A stretch of DNA of 64,000 nucleotides, taken from Gemmatimonadota bacterium. GTDB lineage: Bacteria; Gemmatimonadota; Gemmatimonadetes; Gemmatimonadales; Gemmatimonadaceae. Location of the stretch: NCBI GenBank assembly GCA_020161135.1, contig JAIUOB010000002.1, forward strand, positions 496,001 to 560,000, given 5' to 3'. The number at the start of each line of letters is the position of its first letter. The stretch's first letter is position 1. Below the pieces are notes generated by a model, which searched no databases, was not told where the DNA came from, and worked only from the letters and a program-made list of their open reading frames with translations. The position numbers and the translations under genes are program-made. Shown piece by piece: positions 49,474 through 57,424 of this stretch.

Positions 49474-50262
49474 TCAGAGCAGCGACTTCATCGCGCCGCC
49501 GTCGACGAGGAGCGCCTGCCCGGTGACGAAACCGGCGGGCTCGGAACAGAGGAAAGCTATCACCGCGCCGAGCTCATCGGGGCGACCGAGGCGCTTGAGC
49601 GCCGATTCCGCCGCCCACCCCGCGAACACGCTGTCTCGCGGCTGGCCACTGCGCTCCGCATTGGCCGTCGCGAGCGCATCCAGCCGCTCGGTGGCGGTGA
49701 AGCCCGGCAGCACCGTGTTGATGGTCACGCCGTCCTTGCCCACCTCGTCCGCCAGGGTGCGCAGATAGCCCGTCACCGCCGCACGCAGGCTGTTGCTGAG
49801 AATGAGGTTGGCCTGCGGCTTCTTCACCGCGATGGACGTGATGGCCACGACGCGCCCCCAGCCGCGCGCCTGCATGCCTGGCACGAAGGCACGCGTGAGC
49901 TCGGTGACGCTCCGCAGCAGCAGCTCACTGGCCTGTGTCCACGCCGTCCAGTCCTGCGACATGGGCGGCCCCGGCGGCGGCCCCCCGGTGTTGCACACGA
50001 GAATGTCGACGCGATCGTGCGCCGCCTGTGCCTGTGTCACGAGCGTCGCGATGCCCTCGGCCGTCGCGAGGTCGGCCACGATGGCCGTGACCGGCGCACC
50101 CTGCGCCGCCAGCTTCGCCCGCGATGCCTCGAGCGACACGGCGTCGCGCGAGCAGATGATCAGCGCACACCCCTCGCGCGCGAAGGCCTCGGCCGCAGCG
50201 TACGCGATGCCCCGGCTCGCGCCGCACACCAACGCGACCTTGCCACCAATACCGAGATCCAT
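49474..50262 (-). CDS. SDR-family oxidoreductase with altered catalytic site
   Basis: A 262-residue short-chain dehydrogenase. Cofactor motif GASRGIAYAAAEAFAREG (14-31), NTGGPPPG in the NNAG position, and the catalytic-serine strand VVAITSIAVKKP are visible. The usual YxxxK is missing: the matching stretch reads ANLILSNSLRAAVTG. This variant occurs in a recognised subgroup of SDRs annotated as 3-oxoacyl-ACP reductase-like, so the reaction is uncertain. The C-terminus has the expected SEPAGFVTGQALLVDGG. The cupin gene ends seven bases before it. Confidence 0.85.
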   Translation of the reverse strand: MDLGIGGKVALVCGASRGIAYAAAEAFAREGCALIICSRDAVSLEASRAKLAAQGAPVTAIVADLATAEGIATLVTQAQAAHDRVDILVCNTGGPPPGPPMSQDWTAWTQASELLLRSVTELTRAFVPGMQARGWGRVVAITSIAVKKPQANLILSNSLRAAVTGYLRTLADEVGKDGVTINTVLPGFTATERLDALATANAERSGQPRDSVFAGWAAESALKRLGRPDELGAVIAFLCSEPAGFVTGQALLVDGGAMKSLL

Positions 50263-50269
50263 GAGTGCC

Positions 50270-50851
50270 TCAGCCCTGCGGTGCGTCGACCTGCGCCATG
50301 GGCACGCCCGTGCGCAGGTAGTCGTCGGTCTTGTTGATCCAGTCCTCGCGCGGCGGGTTGAAGATGTCCACGTCGAGCGTGTCCTCGAGCGCCTCGGCGC
50401 GGTGCCGCACGTTCGACGGAATCACCAGCACCTCGCCGGCGCGGATGTCGACGTAGTCGTCGCCGGGATTGTCCGCCGCCGCATCCATCCAGAAGCGCAG
50501 CGCGCCGCTCACCACGTAGGTGAGCTGTTCGTTGTGATGCTGGTGCGCCGGCACGATCGCCCCCTTGGTGAGGTAGACGTGCGCGAGCATCTGCCGCTCG
50601 GTGTAGATGAGGCGCCGACCGATGAGCGGCGTCATCTCCTCGATGGGAAGCGACTCCCACGGGATCTTCTTCCAGGTGGACATGTCGGGTGAGGTGGGGG
50701 ATGACAGCGTCTGACCTGACGGGACGGTGGGCGTCACCAGCTGCGCGGCCCGCTGCGCCGCCTTCTGGTTCTCCCGACGCAGGTCCCACAGCATCCAGAT
50801 ACAGAACAGCAATCCCGCGCCGAACGGCAGGATCGCGTCGAACAGGAACAT
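50270..50851 (-). CDS. cupin-domain protein, probably with N-terminal membrane anchor
   Basis: The cupin (residues about 57-193 of the longer form) shows TKGAIVPAHQHHNEQLTYVV, the metal-binding histidine-rich strand, and GEVLVIPSNVRHRAE. A start at 50683 gives the bare 137-residue cupin. A longer in-frame start at 50851 adds a hydrophobic stretch (ILPFGAGLLFCIWMLWDLRR), a coiled helix and a Thr-Pro-Ser linker, with no stop codon between and coding-like composition. I therefore prefer a membrane-anchored cupin, but a separate short gene or a late start remain possible. It is in the SDR/ilvE operon. Confidence 0.62.
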   Translation of the reverse strand: MFLFDAILPFGAGLLFCIWMLWDLRRENQKAAQRAAQLVTPTVPSGQTLSSPTSPDMSTWKKIPWESLPIEEMTPLIGRRLIYTERQMLAHVYLTKGAIVPAHQHHNEQLTYVVSGALRFWMDAAADNPGDDYVDIRAGEVLVIPSNVRHRAEALEDTLDVDIFNPPREDWINKTDDYLRTGVPMAQVDAPQG

Positions 50852-50882
50852 CGGGTGCAGGAACTTCTCCACGACGTTGGCG

Positions 50883-50937
50883 CCCTCCGCGTCTCCGCGG
50901 TGAAACAGCCCACTTCCGCGTCTCCGCGTCTCCGCGA
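50883..50937. repeat. short CTCCGCGT direct repeats
   Basis: CCGCGTCTCCGCG occurs at 50887-50899 and again, extended by a further CTCCGCGT unit, at about 50916-50935, with related CTCCGCG words continuing into the end of the next gene. Repeats of this kind are a common intergenic feature in several GC-rich genomes. Confidence 0.6.
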
Positions 50938-50946
50938 AGCAACAGC

Positions 50947-51597
50947 CTACTTCGTCATCTCCGCGCCCTCCGCGACGTACACGGTCTGTTGCGCGAACTG
51001 CGGCACCTGCACCTCCTGCAGCAGCATCCGCGCCACGGAGGCGCGCGACACCTTGCTCCCGACGCCGATCGGCACGGTGGGCGCAGCGCGCACGGGGGTC
51101 GCCGGCCCATCGGTGAAGCGCGGCGGCTTGACCAGCGTCCAGCCCCCCAGCTTGCTGTTGCGCACGAGACGCTCCTGCTCCTCGCGGTCCTCCAGCATGC
51201 CGTCGTGCGCCGACCGCCGCTGGAACATGTTCACGAGGCGGGCGCCCAGTCCCACGTTCCCCGGCAGCTCGCCCACGAGAGCGTCGGTCACCACGATCAG
51301 CCGCGACTGCTCGAGCGCGCGCATCGTCTGCACGATGACCTTGGTGGCCGCCGCACAATACGGCACCCGCGCATCCTGTTTGTGACCGAAGAGCACGAGC
51401 GCCACCTCACTCCCGCGCAGCACCTCCCGCACCGCCGCCGGGTCGGTCAGCGAACCCACGACCACCGTGAAGTCGCTCGGCACCTGCTCCGAGGGCTTCG
51501 ACCGATAGTGGAGACGCAGGGGGATATCCGCGGCGTCTGCCTGCCGGATGACCTCCTGTCCAAGGCGCGAGGAGGCGCCGAAGATGGCGATGGTCAT
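50947..51597 (-). CDS. NAD(P)-binding atypical SDR (NmrA-like)
   Basis: A 216-residue protein with an N-terminal nucleotide motif MTIAIFGASSRLGQEVIRQA and YRSKPSE where the cofactor phosphate or ribose would sit, then a central VVVGSLTDPAAV and LVLFGHKQ. It lacks YxxxK and belongs with NmrA/NAD(P)-sensing or epimerase-like folds. WTLVKPPRFTDGP is typical of this group. The ATG at 51597 is preferred; another at 51621 is in frame. It leads the cupin-SDR-ilvE cluster. Confidence 0.8.
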   Translation of the reverse strand: MTIAIFGASSRLGQEVIRQADAADIPLRLHYRSKPSEQVPSDFTVVVGSLTDPAAVREVLRGSEVALVLFGHKQDARVPYCAAATKVIVQTMRALEQSRLIVVTDALVGELPGNVGLGARLVNMFQRRSAHDGMLEDREEQERLVRNSKLGGWTLVKPPRFTDGPATPVRAAPTVPIGVGSKVSRASVARMLLQEVQVPQFAQQTVYVAEGAEMTK

Positions 51598-51777
51598 GAC
51601 CGCGACAGGGGACGACGGCAACGGTGGGGTGGACGCGCGGCGAACCCGGCGGCACGATAGGAGCTCTGCATCACCCTAAACTGCACCGGGGACAGGATCG
51701 GGGGGAGCATTCCCCCCGCGATCCGGCTCGCCGACGCTCCCCACGCCCTCCTCTCCCGCCACCCTGGCGCCGCCCTC

Positions 51778-53472
51778 GTGTCGACCACTCCCCCGCCGCT
51801 TCGCGCACCCGCCTCGGACATCGAGATCGCCCAGCAGGCCCGCCTGCGTCCCATCGCCGACGTCGCCGCCGACCTGGGCCTCGGCCCCGACGACATCGAT
51901 CCCTACGGACGCACCAAGGCCAAGCTCCCGCTCGACGTCGCCATGGCCCCGGCCAAGGGGCGCCTTGTCCTCGTCACCGCCATCAACCCCACCCCCGCCG
52001 GCGAAGGCAAGAGCACGGTGAGCGTCGGGCTCTCGCAGGCGCTGCGTCGCCTCGGCAAGAACGCCGTGCTGTGCATGCGTGAACCCAGCCTGGGGCCCGT
52101 CTTCGGCGTGAAGGGGGGCGCCGCCGGCGGCGGCTGGTCGCAGGTGGTGCCCATGGATGACATCAACCTGCACTTCACCGGCGACTTCCACGCCATCGCG
52201 AGTGCGCACGGGCTGCTGTCGGCGATGCTCGACAACCACCTGTATCACGGCAATGCCCTCGGGCTCGACACCAAGCGCATCACCTGGCCGCGCACCATCG
52301 ACATGAACGACCGCGCGCTCCGCAACGCGATCATCGGGGTGGGCACCGGCAACGGCACCGTGCGTGAGGAGCGCTGGGTCATCATCCCCGCCAGCGAGGT
52401 CATGGCCATCACCGCCCTCGCCACGGGCGCCGACGACCTCGCGCAGCGCCTGGGCAACATCGTGGTGGGCACCACCGGCGGCGCGTCCAAGGCACCCGTG
52501 CGCGCGCGCGACCTCGGGGCCACCGGCGCCATGACGCTGCTGCTCAAGGACGCCATGCGCCCCAACCTCGTGCAGACGCTCGAGGGCGGGCCCGCCATCC
52601 TGCACTGCGGGCCGTTCGGCAACATCGCGCACGGCTGCAACTCGCTGCTGGCCACCCGCGCCGGGCTCGCGCTGGGCGACATCGTCGTCACCGAGGCCGG
52701 CTTCGGCAGTGACCTGGGCGCCGAGAAGTTCTTCGACATCAAGTGCCGCTTCGGCGGGCTCAACCCCGAGGCCGCCGTGCTCGTGGCCACGGTGCGCAGC
52801 CTCAAGATGCAGGGTGGCCTCCCCAAGTCGCAGCTCGACACCGAGGACCTCGGGGCCCTCGAGCGCGGCTTGCCGCACGTCGCCCATCACGTGAAGAACG
52901 TGCGGCAGTTCGGCGTGCCGGTGGTGGTGGCCATCAATCGGCGCCTCTCCGACACCGACGCCGAGCTCCAGATGGTGCACGACTACTGCGCGAAGCTCGG
53001 CGTGCCGGTGTCGCTGTGCACGGTGTGGGCCGATGGCGGCGCCGGCGGCGAGTCGCTCGCGCACGAGGTGCTCGCCCTGCTCGACGGCAAGACCGCGCAG
53101 TTCGCCCCCCTCTACGACACGGCGCTGCCCATTCGCGACAAGGTGCGCACCATCGCGCAGCGCGTGTACGGCGCGAGTGGCGTCGATTTCGGGCCCGGCG
53201 CCGACAAGAGCATCGACTGGCTCGAGGCCAACGGCATGGCCGACACACCGGTGTGCATGGCCAAGACGCAGTACTCGCTCACCGACGACGCGACGCGCCT
53301 GGGCGTGCCGACGGACTTCCGCATCACCGTGAACGAAGTGTGGGGAAGCGCCGGCGCCGGCTTCGTGGTGGCCAAGTGCGGCGACATCATGACCATGCCG
53401 GGGCTGGCCAAGAAGCCCGCCGCCGAGGGAATGCGCCTCGCGGCCGACGGCACGATCGAGGGGCTGAGCTAG
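51778..53472 (+). CDS. fhs: formate-tetrahydrofolate ligase
   Basis: A 564-residue ATP-dependent ligase that makes 10-formyl-tetrahydrofolate from formate. The P-loop-like motif PTPAGEGKST is at residues 71-80, and REPSLGPVFGVKGGAAGGG follows. Family hallmarks also include DINLHFTGDFHAI and EAGFGSDLGAEKF. The start is GTG at 51778 after 156 bp with no gene. It feeds one-carbon units into purine and serine/glycine metabolism. Its 3' end overlaps the converging YigZ gene by four bases. Confidence 0.96.
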   Translation: MSTTPPPLRAPASDIEIAQQARLRPIADVAADLGLGPDDIDPYGRTKAKLPLDVAMAPAKGRLVLVTAINPTPAGEGKSTVSVGLSQALRRLGKNAVLCMREPSLGPVFGVKGGAAGGGWSQVVPMDDINLHFTGDFHAIASAHGLLSAMLDNHLYHGNALGLDTKRITWPRTIDMNDRALRNAIIGVGTGNGTVREERWVIIPASEVMAITALATGADDLAQRLGNIVVGTTGGASKAPVRARDLGATGAMTLLLKDAMRPNLVQTLEGGPAILHCGPFGNIAHGCNSLLATRAGLALGDIVVTEAGFGSDLGAEKFFDIKCRFGGLNPEAAVLVATVRSLKMQGGLPKSQLDTEDLGALERGLPHVAHHVKNVRQFGVPVVVAINRRLSDTDAELQMVHDYCAKLGVPVSLCTVWADGGAGGESLAHEVLALLDGKTAQFAPLYDTALPIRDKVRTIAQRVYGASGVDFGPGADKSIDWLEANGMADTPVCMAKTQYSLTDDATRLGVPTDFRITVNEVWGSAGAGFVVAKCGDIMTMPGLAKKPAAEGMRLAADGTIEGLS

Positions 53473-54074
53473 ACGACTGTCCCCTGGCCCCGCGTGAGAT
53501 GCGCCACGAGCGCTTCGAGCGCGGGGCGTTGTTCGACCGGCAGGCGCACCACGAACGCCGCGTCGGCCCCGTACTGCTGCGACAGCAATTCGGCGGTGAG
53601 CGTGGGCAACGCCTGCAGCACCGCGCCCACCTGCGCGTGGCCCACGGCGAAACGCAGGTCGATGGTGTCGACACGCTCCACCGTGGGCAGCGTGGCCAGC
53701 GCCTGCTGCACGCTGCCGCCGTAGGACTTCACGAGGCCACCGGTGCCGAGCTTGGTGCCACCGTAGTACCGCGTCACCACGGCGGCGATGTCACCCACGC
53801 CGCTGTGCGCGAGCACGGTGAGCATCGGGCGGCCGGCGGTGCCATGCGGCTCGCCATCGTCACTCAGCCCGATGCGATCGGTGCTGCCGGGCGCACCCAC
53901 CACGTACGCCCAGCAGTTGTGGGTGGCATCGGCGAACTCCGCCGACACCGCCTTGATGAACGCCTGCGCGTCACTCACCGACTCCACGCGCTCGACGGTG
54001 CACAGGAAGCGGCTCCGGTCGATGACCTGCTCGACGCGGTGTCGCGCCGCCGGCACCGGGTAGCGCGCTGCCAC
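53469..54074 (-). CDS. YigZ/IMPACT-family protein
   Basis: A 201-residue protein. The UPF0029 signature THNCWAYVVG and SDDGEPHGTAGRPM (71-84), followed by VTRYYGGTKLGTGGL, identifies the family. The C-terminal ~70 residues form the ferredoxin-like domain. The mammalian relative IMPACT regulates GCN2; the bacterial role is unclear, with proposals involving translation or peptide-bond cleavage. The GTG start is five bases after the DEAD-box gene stop, in one operon with it. Confidence 0.9.
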   Translation of the reverse strand: MAARYPVPAARHRVEQVIDRSRFLCTVERVESVSDAQAFIKAVSAEFADATHNCWAYVVGAPGSTDRIGLSDDGEPHGTAGRPMLTVLAHSGVGDIAAVVTRYYGGTKLGTGGLVKSYGGSVQQALATLPTVERVDTIDLRFAVGHAQVGAVLQALPTLTAELLSQQYGADAAFVVRLPVEQRPALEALVAHLTRGQGTVV

Positions 54075-54079
54075 CAGCG

Positions 54080-55555
54080 TCAGCCCTTGTACGGGCTGTC
54101 GTTGCGACCACCACGCGACGGTCCGTTCCCACGCGACGGTGCGTTCCCGCGCGACGGGCCACTGCCGCCACGCGCACCGCCGCCGCCACCCGACGGCGCG
54201 GCGCCACGCGCCGGGCCCGACCGCTTGCGCGCCGGCCCGCGCGACGGCTGCCCGGCGATCGACTGCTGTCGCTGCTCCTTCTGCGCGCGACGGGCCGCCT
54301 CTGCCTCCTGCGCCGCCGTGCGCCGCGCCGCCTTCTCGGCCGCCCGCGCCCGATCTTCCGCCTTCTTCTTGCGGATCTCCGCAATGCGCTCGGCGATGGG
54401 CACCTCGAGCTTCACCTGCGGCTTGGCCGTGTAGTCGAAGTCGGGGACGGTCACGCGCGGCAGCGACTTCTTGATGGCGCGCTCGATGTCGCGCAGCTCG
54501 TTCTCCTCCTCCGGGCTCACGAAGGTGAACGCCTCACCCGTGGCCTCGGCGCGTGCCGTGCGGCCCACCCGGTGGATGTAGTCTTCCGGCGCCACCGGCA
54601 CGTCGAAGTTGACCACGTGGCCCAGCGCTTCCACATCGATGCCGCGCGCGGCGATGTCCGTGGCCACGAGCACCTGGTACGCGCCGTCCTTGAAGCCGGC
54701 CAGCGCCTGCGTGCGCTGCGACTGCGAGCGATTGCCGTGAATGCGTTCGGCCTTGATGCCGGCCGTGACGAGCTGGCTGGCGAGCCGATTGGCCCGATGC
54801 TTGGTGCGCGTGAACACCAGCGCCTGCGGCATGTCGCCGCGCTTGAGCAGCGCCACCAGCAGCGCGCTCTTGAGGTCCTGCGACACCGGGTACACCGCCT
54901 GCGTGATCCCCTTCGCGGGCGCGGCCTGTCGCTGCAGGTTGAGCGTGACCGGCTTGTGCAGCATCTCCTGCGTCAGCGCCGCGATCGGCGGCGGCATGGT
55001 GGCGCTGAAGAACAGCGTCTGCCGCCGCTTGCTGGGCAGGTGCCGCAACACCTTCTTGATCTCGGGCAGGAAGCCCATGTCGAGCATGCGGTCGGCCTCA
55101 TCGAGCACGAGATACTCGAGGTGGTCGAGCTTGGCGTACGGCGCGCGGAAGTGGTCGAGCAGGCGCCCCGGCGTGGCAATCATGACATCGACGCCCGTGC
55201 GGAAGGCATGCTCCTGCGGTCCCATCCCCACCCCGCCGAACACGGCGGCCCCGGTGAGCGGCGTGTGCACCGCCACGTCGTTGAAGCTCTCGAGGATCTG
55301 CGCGGCCAGCTCACGCGTGGGCGTGAGCACCAGCGCGCGGGTGTGGCCGCGCGGCTTCGTGATGAGCTGGTGCAGGATCGGGAGCAGGAAGGCGTACGTC
55401 TTGCCGCTGCCGGTCATGGCGCAGGCAAGGACGTCCTTCCCCTCGAGGGCGGGCGGAATGGCTTCGCCCTGAATGGGCGTGGGACGGGCGAAGCCCAGGT
55501 CCTTGAGCCCCTGCAGGAGGCTGGGGTGCAGTTGCAGCGCGCTGAATGTCGACAT
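54080..55555 (-). CDS. DEAD-box RNA helicase of the RhlE type
   Basis: A 491-residue helicase. Q-motif FARPTPIQ, Walker A MTGSGKT, PTRELA, VLDEADRMLDMGF, FFSATMP, and HRVGRTARAE are all present. After the core, a coiled basic region (AERIAEIRKKKAEDRARAAE) leads to an RG-rich low-complexity tail (SRGNAPSRGNGPSRGG), as in RhlE and SrmB relatives that unwind ribosomal RNA. The gene follows the TMTC-like gene by 48 bp and precedes yigZ. It has no DbpA domain, unlike the helicase at 40.4-42.1 kb. Confidence 0.93.
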   Translation of the reverse strand: MSTFSALQLHPSLLQGLKDLGFARPTPIQGEAIPPALEGKDVLACAMTGSGKTYAFLLPILHQLITKPRGHTRALVLTPTRELAAQILESFNDVAVHTPLTGAAVFGGVGMGPQEHAFRTGVDVMIATPGRLLDHFRAPYAKLDHLEYLVLDEADRMLDMGFLPEIKKVLRHLPSKRRQTLFFSATMPPPIAALTQEMLHKPVTLNLQRQAAPAKGITQAVYPVSQDLKSALLVALLKRGDMPQALVFTRTKHRANRLASQLVTAGIKAERIHGNRSQSQRTQALAGFKDGAYQVLVATDIAARGIDVEALGHVVNFDVPVAPEDYIHRVGRTARAEATGEAFTFVSPEEENELRDIERAIKKSLPRVTVPDFDYTAKPQVKLEVPIAERIAEIRKKKAEDRARAAEKAARRTAAQEAEAARRAQKEQRQQSIAGQPSRGPARKRSGPARGAAPSGGGGGARGGSGPSRGNAPSRGNGPSRGGRNDSPYKG

Positions 55556-55603
55556 CCCGCAACCTAATCGATCGGGCGGGCCCGGACCGCGCACCACCGC
55601 ATC

Positions 55604-57424
55604 CTACGGCACGACGCTCTCCGCGAGCTGCACCCAGGTGAGGCCATCGGGGCACGTGACCGGTGGCCCGTCACCGCCGAGGATGCGTCGCGCCGTCGCG
55701 AGATTCGCGGCGGTCGTCGCATCGCCTGGGTGCAGCCGCTGCGCCTGACAGAGCCACGCGAACGCCGCGACCTCGTCGCCACGCCGATGCAACGCCTCGG
55801 CCACGCTGTTCACGAAGACCGCCGCGGCGCGCGTATTGCCCGCCAGCGCGCGCTGCATGGCGCTGTCGCGCACCGCCGGCGTGAGTGCGAGCACCGCCTC
55901 CGCGCGGTCGGCGCGCAAGAGGCAGAAGGCGCGATTGGCCAGCACGGGAGCGTCGTGTGCTGCGTCGGCGGTGATGCCATCGAGCAACGCCAACGCCTCG
56001 CCGACACCGCCTTCCTCACACAGCAGCACGGCGAGGTTGGTGCGCGCCGAGTACGACGCGGGGTTGGCGTCGAGCATGGCGCGATAGAACACCGCGTCAC
56101 CGGCGCGCCACACCGTGAGACGTGCGGCCGTGAAACCGCTGCACACCACCACGAGCACCCCCCACGCGAGCGCCGCCGCACCCCAGGGCGTCGTGGTGCG
56201 GGTTGCGCCGGTGGGCGGCTCGCCGGTGCGCGATTCGCTGGTGCTCGGCTCGCCGCCGCGCGGTGCCAACACGCGCTGCGCCAGCCACGCGACCAACAGC
56301 GCCGCCGCGGCCATGGGCAGGTAGGTGTAGTGGTCGGCCACGGTCGAGATGCGCTGATACTCGAAGGGGACGAGCCCGAGCACCGGCAGCAGCAACGTCG
56401 CCCAGCAGAGCGCGGCGGCCACCCCCACAGTGCGTGGCGCGCGCGCGCGCCAGAGCATGGTGCCGAAGACGCCCAGTACGACGAGGCCGGGTGCCGCCCA
56501 CTGCGGATGTGCCAGCAGCGCCTGCGGTGTGCGCCCGTAGTCGGTGGCAAGCGTCGCGGGCCAGAGCAGGGAGCGGGTGTGGAACCCCAGTGCATCGAGC
56601 GCCACGAACAGCCGAGCCCCCATGCTCACCGCGGGCGGCGCCTGCTGTGCGCCCCGCGTGAGCCATGCGGCACCGACCACCAGCAGGCACCACACGAGCA
56701 GCATGGGCAGCGCCGCGCGGAGGCGCGCCCGGTCGGTGCACCACCACCACACGCCCAGCGCGAGCGGCACCGCCGCCACCTGAGGCTTGCACAGCAACGC
56801 GGCGGCAAACGCCAGCGTGGCGAGCGCCTCACGCATGCCGGGACGCCATGTCGCACGCGTTGTCGCAGGCATGGCAGGTACGCCGGAAGGCGCTCGGCGC
56901 AACACCAGCAGCAGCGCCCCCAGTGCCCACGCCGTCGCGGCCAGGTCGCGCCCCCCGGAGATCCACGCCACCGTCGCCACCTGCAGCGGATGCAGGGCGA
57001 ACAGCGTGGCACCCATCAGCACCGCGACCCCGGTGACAGGCGCCGCGTGGGGCTCGTCGCTCGAATGGGACGTGTGCAACATCGTCTGCACCAGCCGGGC
57101 GACCAGCAGCACGTTGACGACGTGCAGCAGCAGGTTGAACGCGCGGAATGGCCACACCGCGCCGTCGCCCACGGCGTACAGCGCCGCCCACGCACTGCTC
57201 ACGAGCGGGATGTAGAGCCCGAAGCGGGGCCCGCGCCAGAACGGCGCGACATCGCCCTGCACGATGAGCGGATTGTCGAAGATGTGCTCACCGTCGTCCC
57301 ACGACAGCGCGGGGGCGGTGAGCAGGCCGCCGTACAGCCACAGCACCGCGCCGCCCAGCAGCAGGGCGGCGACGAGCAGGCGTCGCGTGGGCGACGGTGC
57401 GGCAGGCGCTGGGACTCGGCTCAC
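55604..57424 (-). CDS. TMTC-like membrane protein with TPR-type C-terminus
   Basis: A 606-residue protein with about eleven membrane segments and the early-loop motif WDDGEHIFDNPLIVQGDVAP, the DD motif of TMTC/PMT-type sugar transferases. The C-terminal ~150 residues form a series of helical pairs (YSARTNLAVLLCEEGGVGEALALL) resembling tetratricopeptide repeats, as in eukaryotic TMTC O-mannosyltransferases. The GTG start overlaps the ABC exporter gene stop by GTGA, suggesting linked roles in the envelope. No confirmed substrate. Confidence 0.75.
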   Translation of the reverse strand: MSRVPAPAAPSPTRRLLVAALLLGGAVLWLYGGLLTAPALSWDDGEHIFDNPLIVQGDVAPFWRGPRFGLYIPLVSSAWAALYAVGDGAVWPFRAFNLLLHVVNVLLVARLVQTMLHTSHSSDEPHAAPVTGVAVLMGATLFALHPLQVATVAWISGGRDLAATAWALGALLLVLRRAPSGVPAMPATTRATWRPGMREALATLAFAAALLCKPQVAAVPLALGVWWWCTDRARLRAALPMLLVWCLLVVGAAWLTRGAQQAPPAVSMGARLFVALDALGFHTRSLLWPATLATDYGRTPQALLAHPQWAAPGLVVLGVFGTMLWRARAPRTVGVAAALCWATLLLPVLGLVPFEYQRISTVADHYTYLPMAAAALLVAWLAQRVLAPRGGEPSTSESRTGEPPTGATRTTTPWGAAALAWGVLVVVCSGFTAARLTVWRAGDAVFYRAMLDANPASYSARTNLAVLLCEEGGVGEALALLDGITADAAHDAPVLANRAFCLLRADRAEAVLALTPAVRDSAMQRALAGNTRAAAVFVNSVAEALHRRGDEVAAFAWLCQAQRLHPGDATTAANLATARRILGGDGPPVTCPDGLTWVQLAESVVP

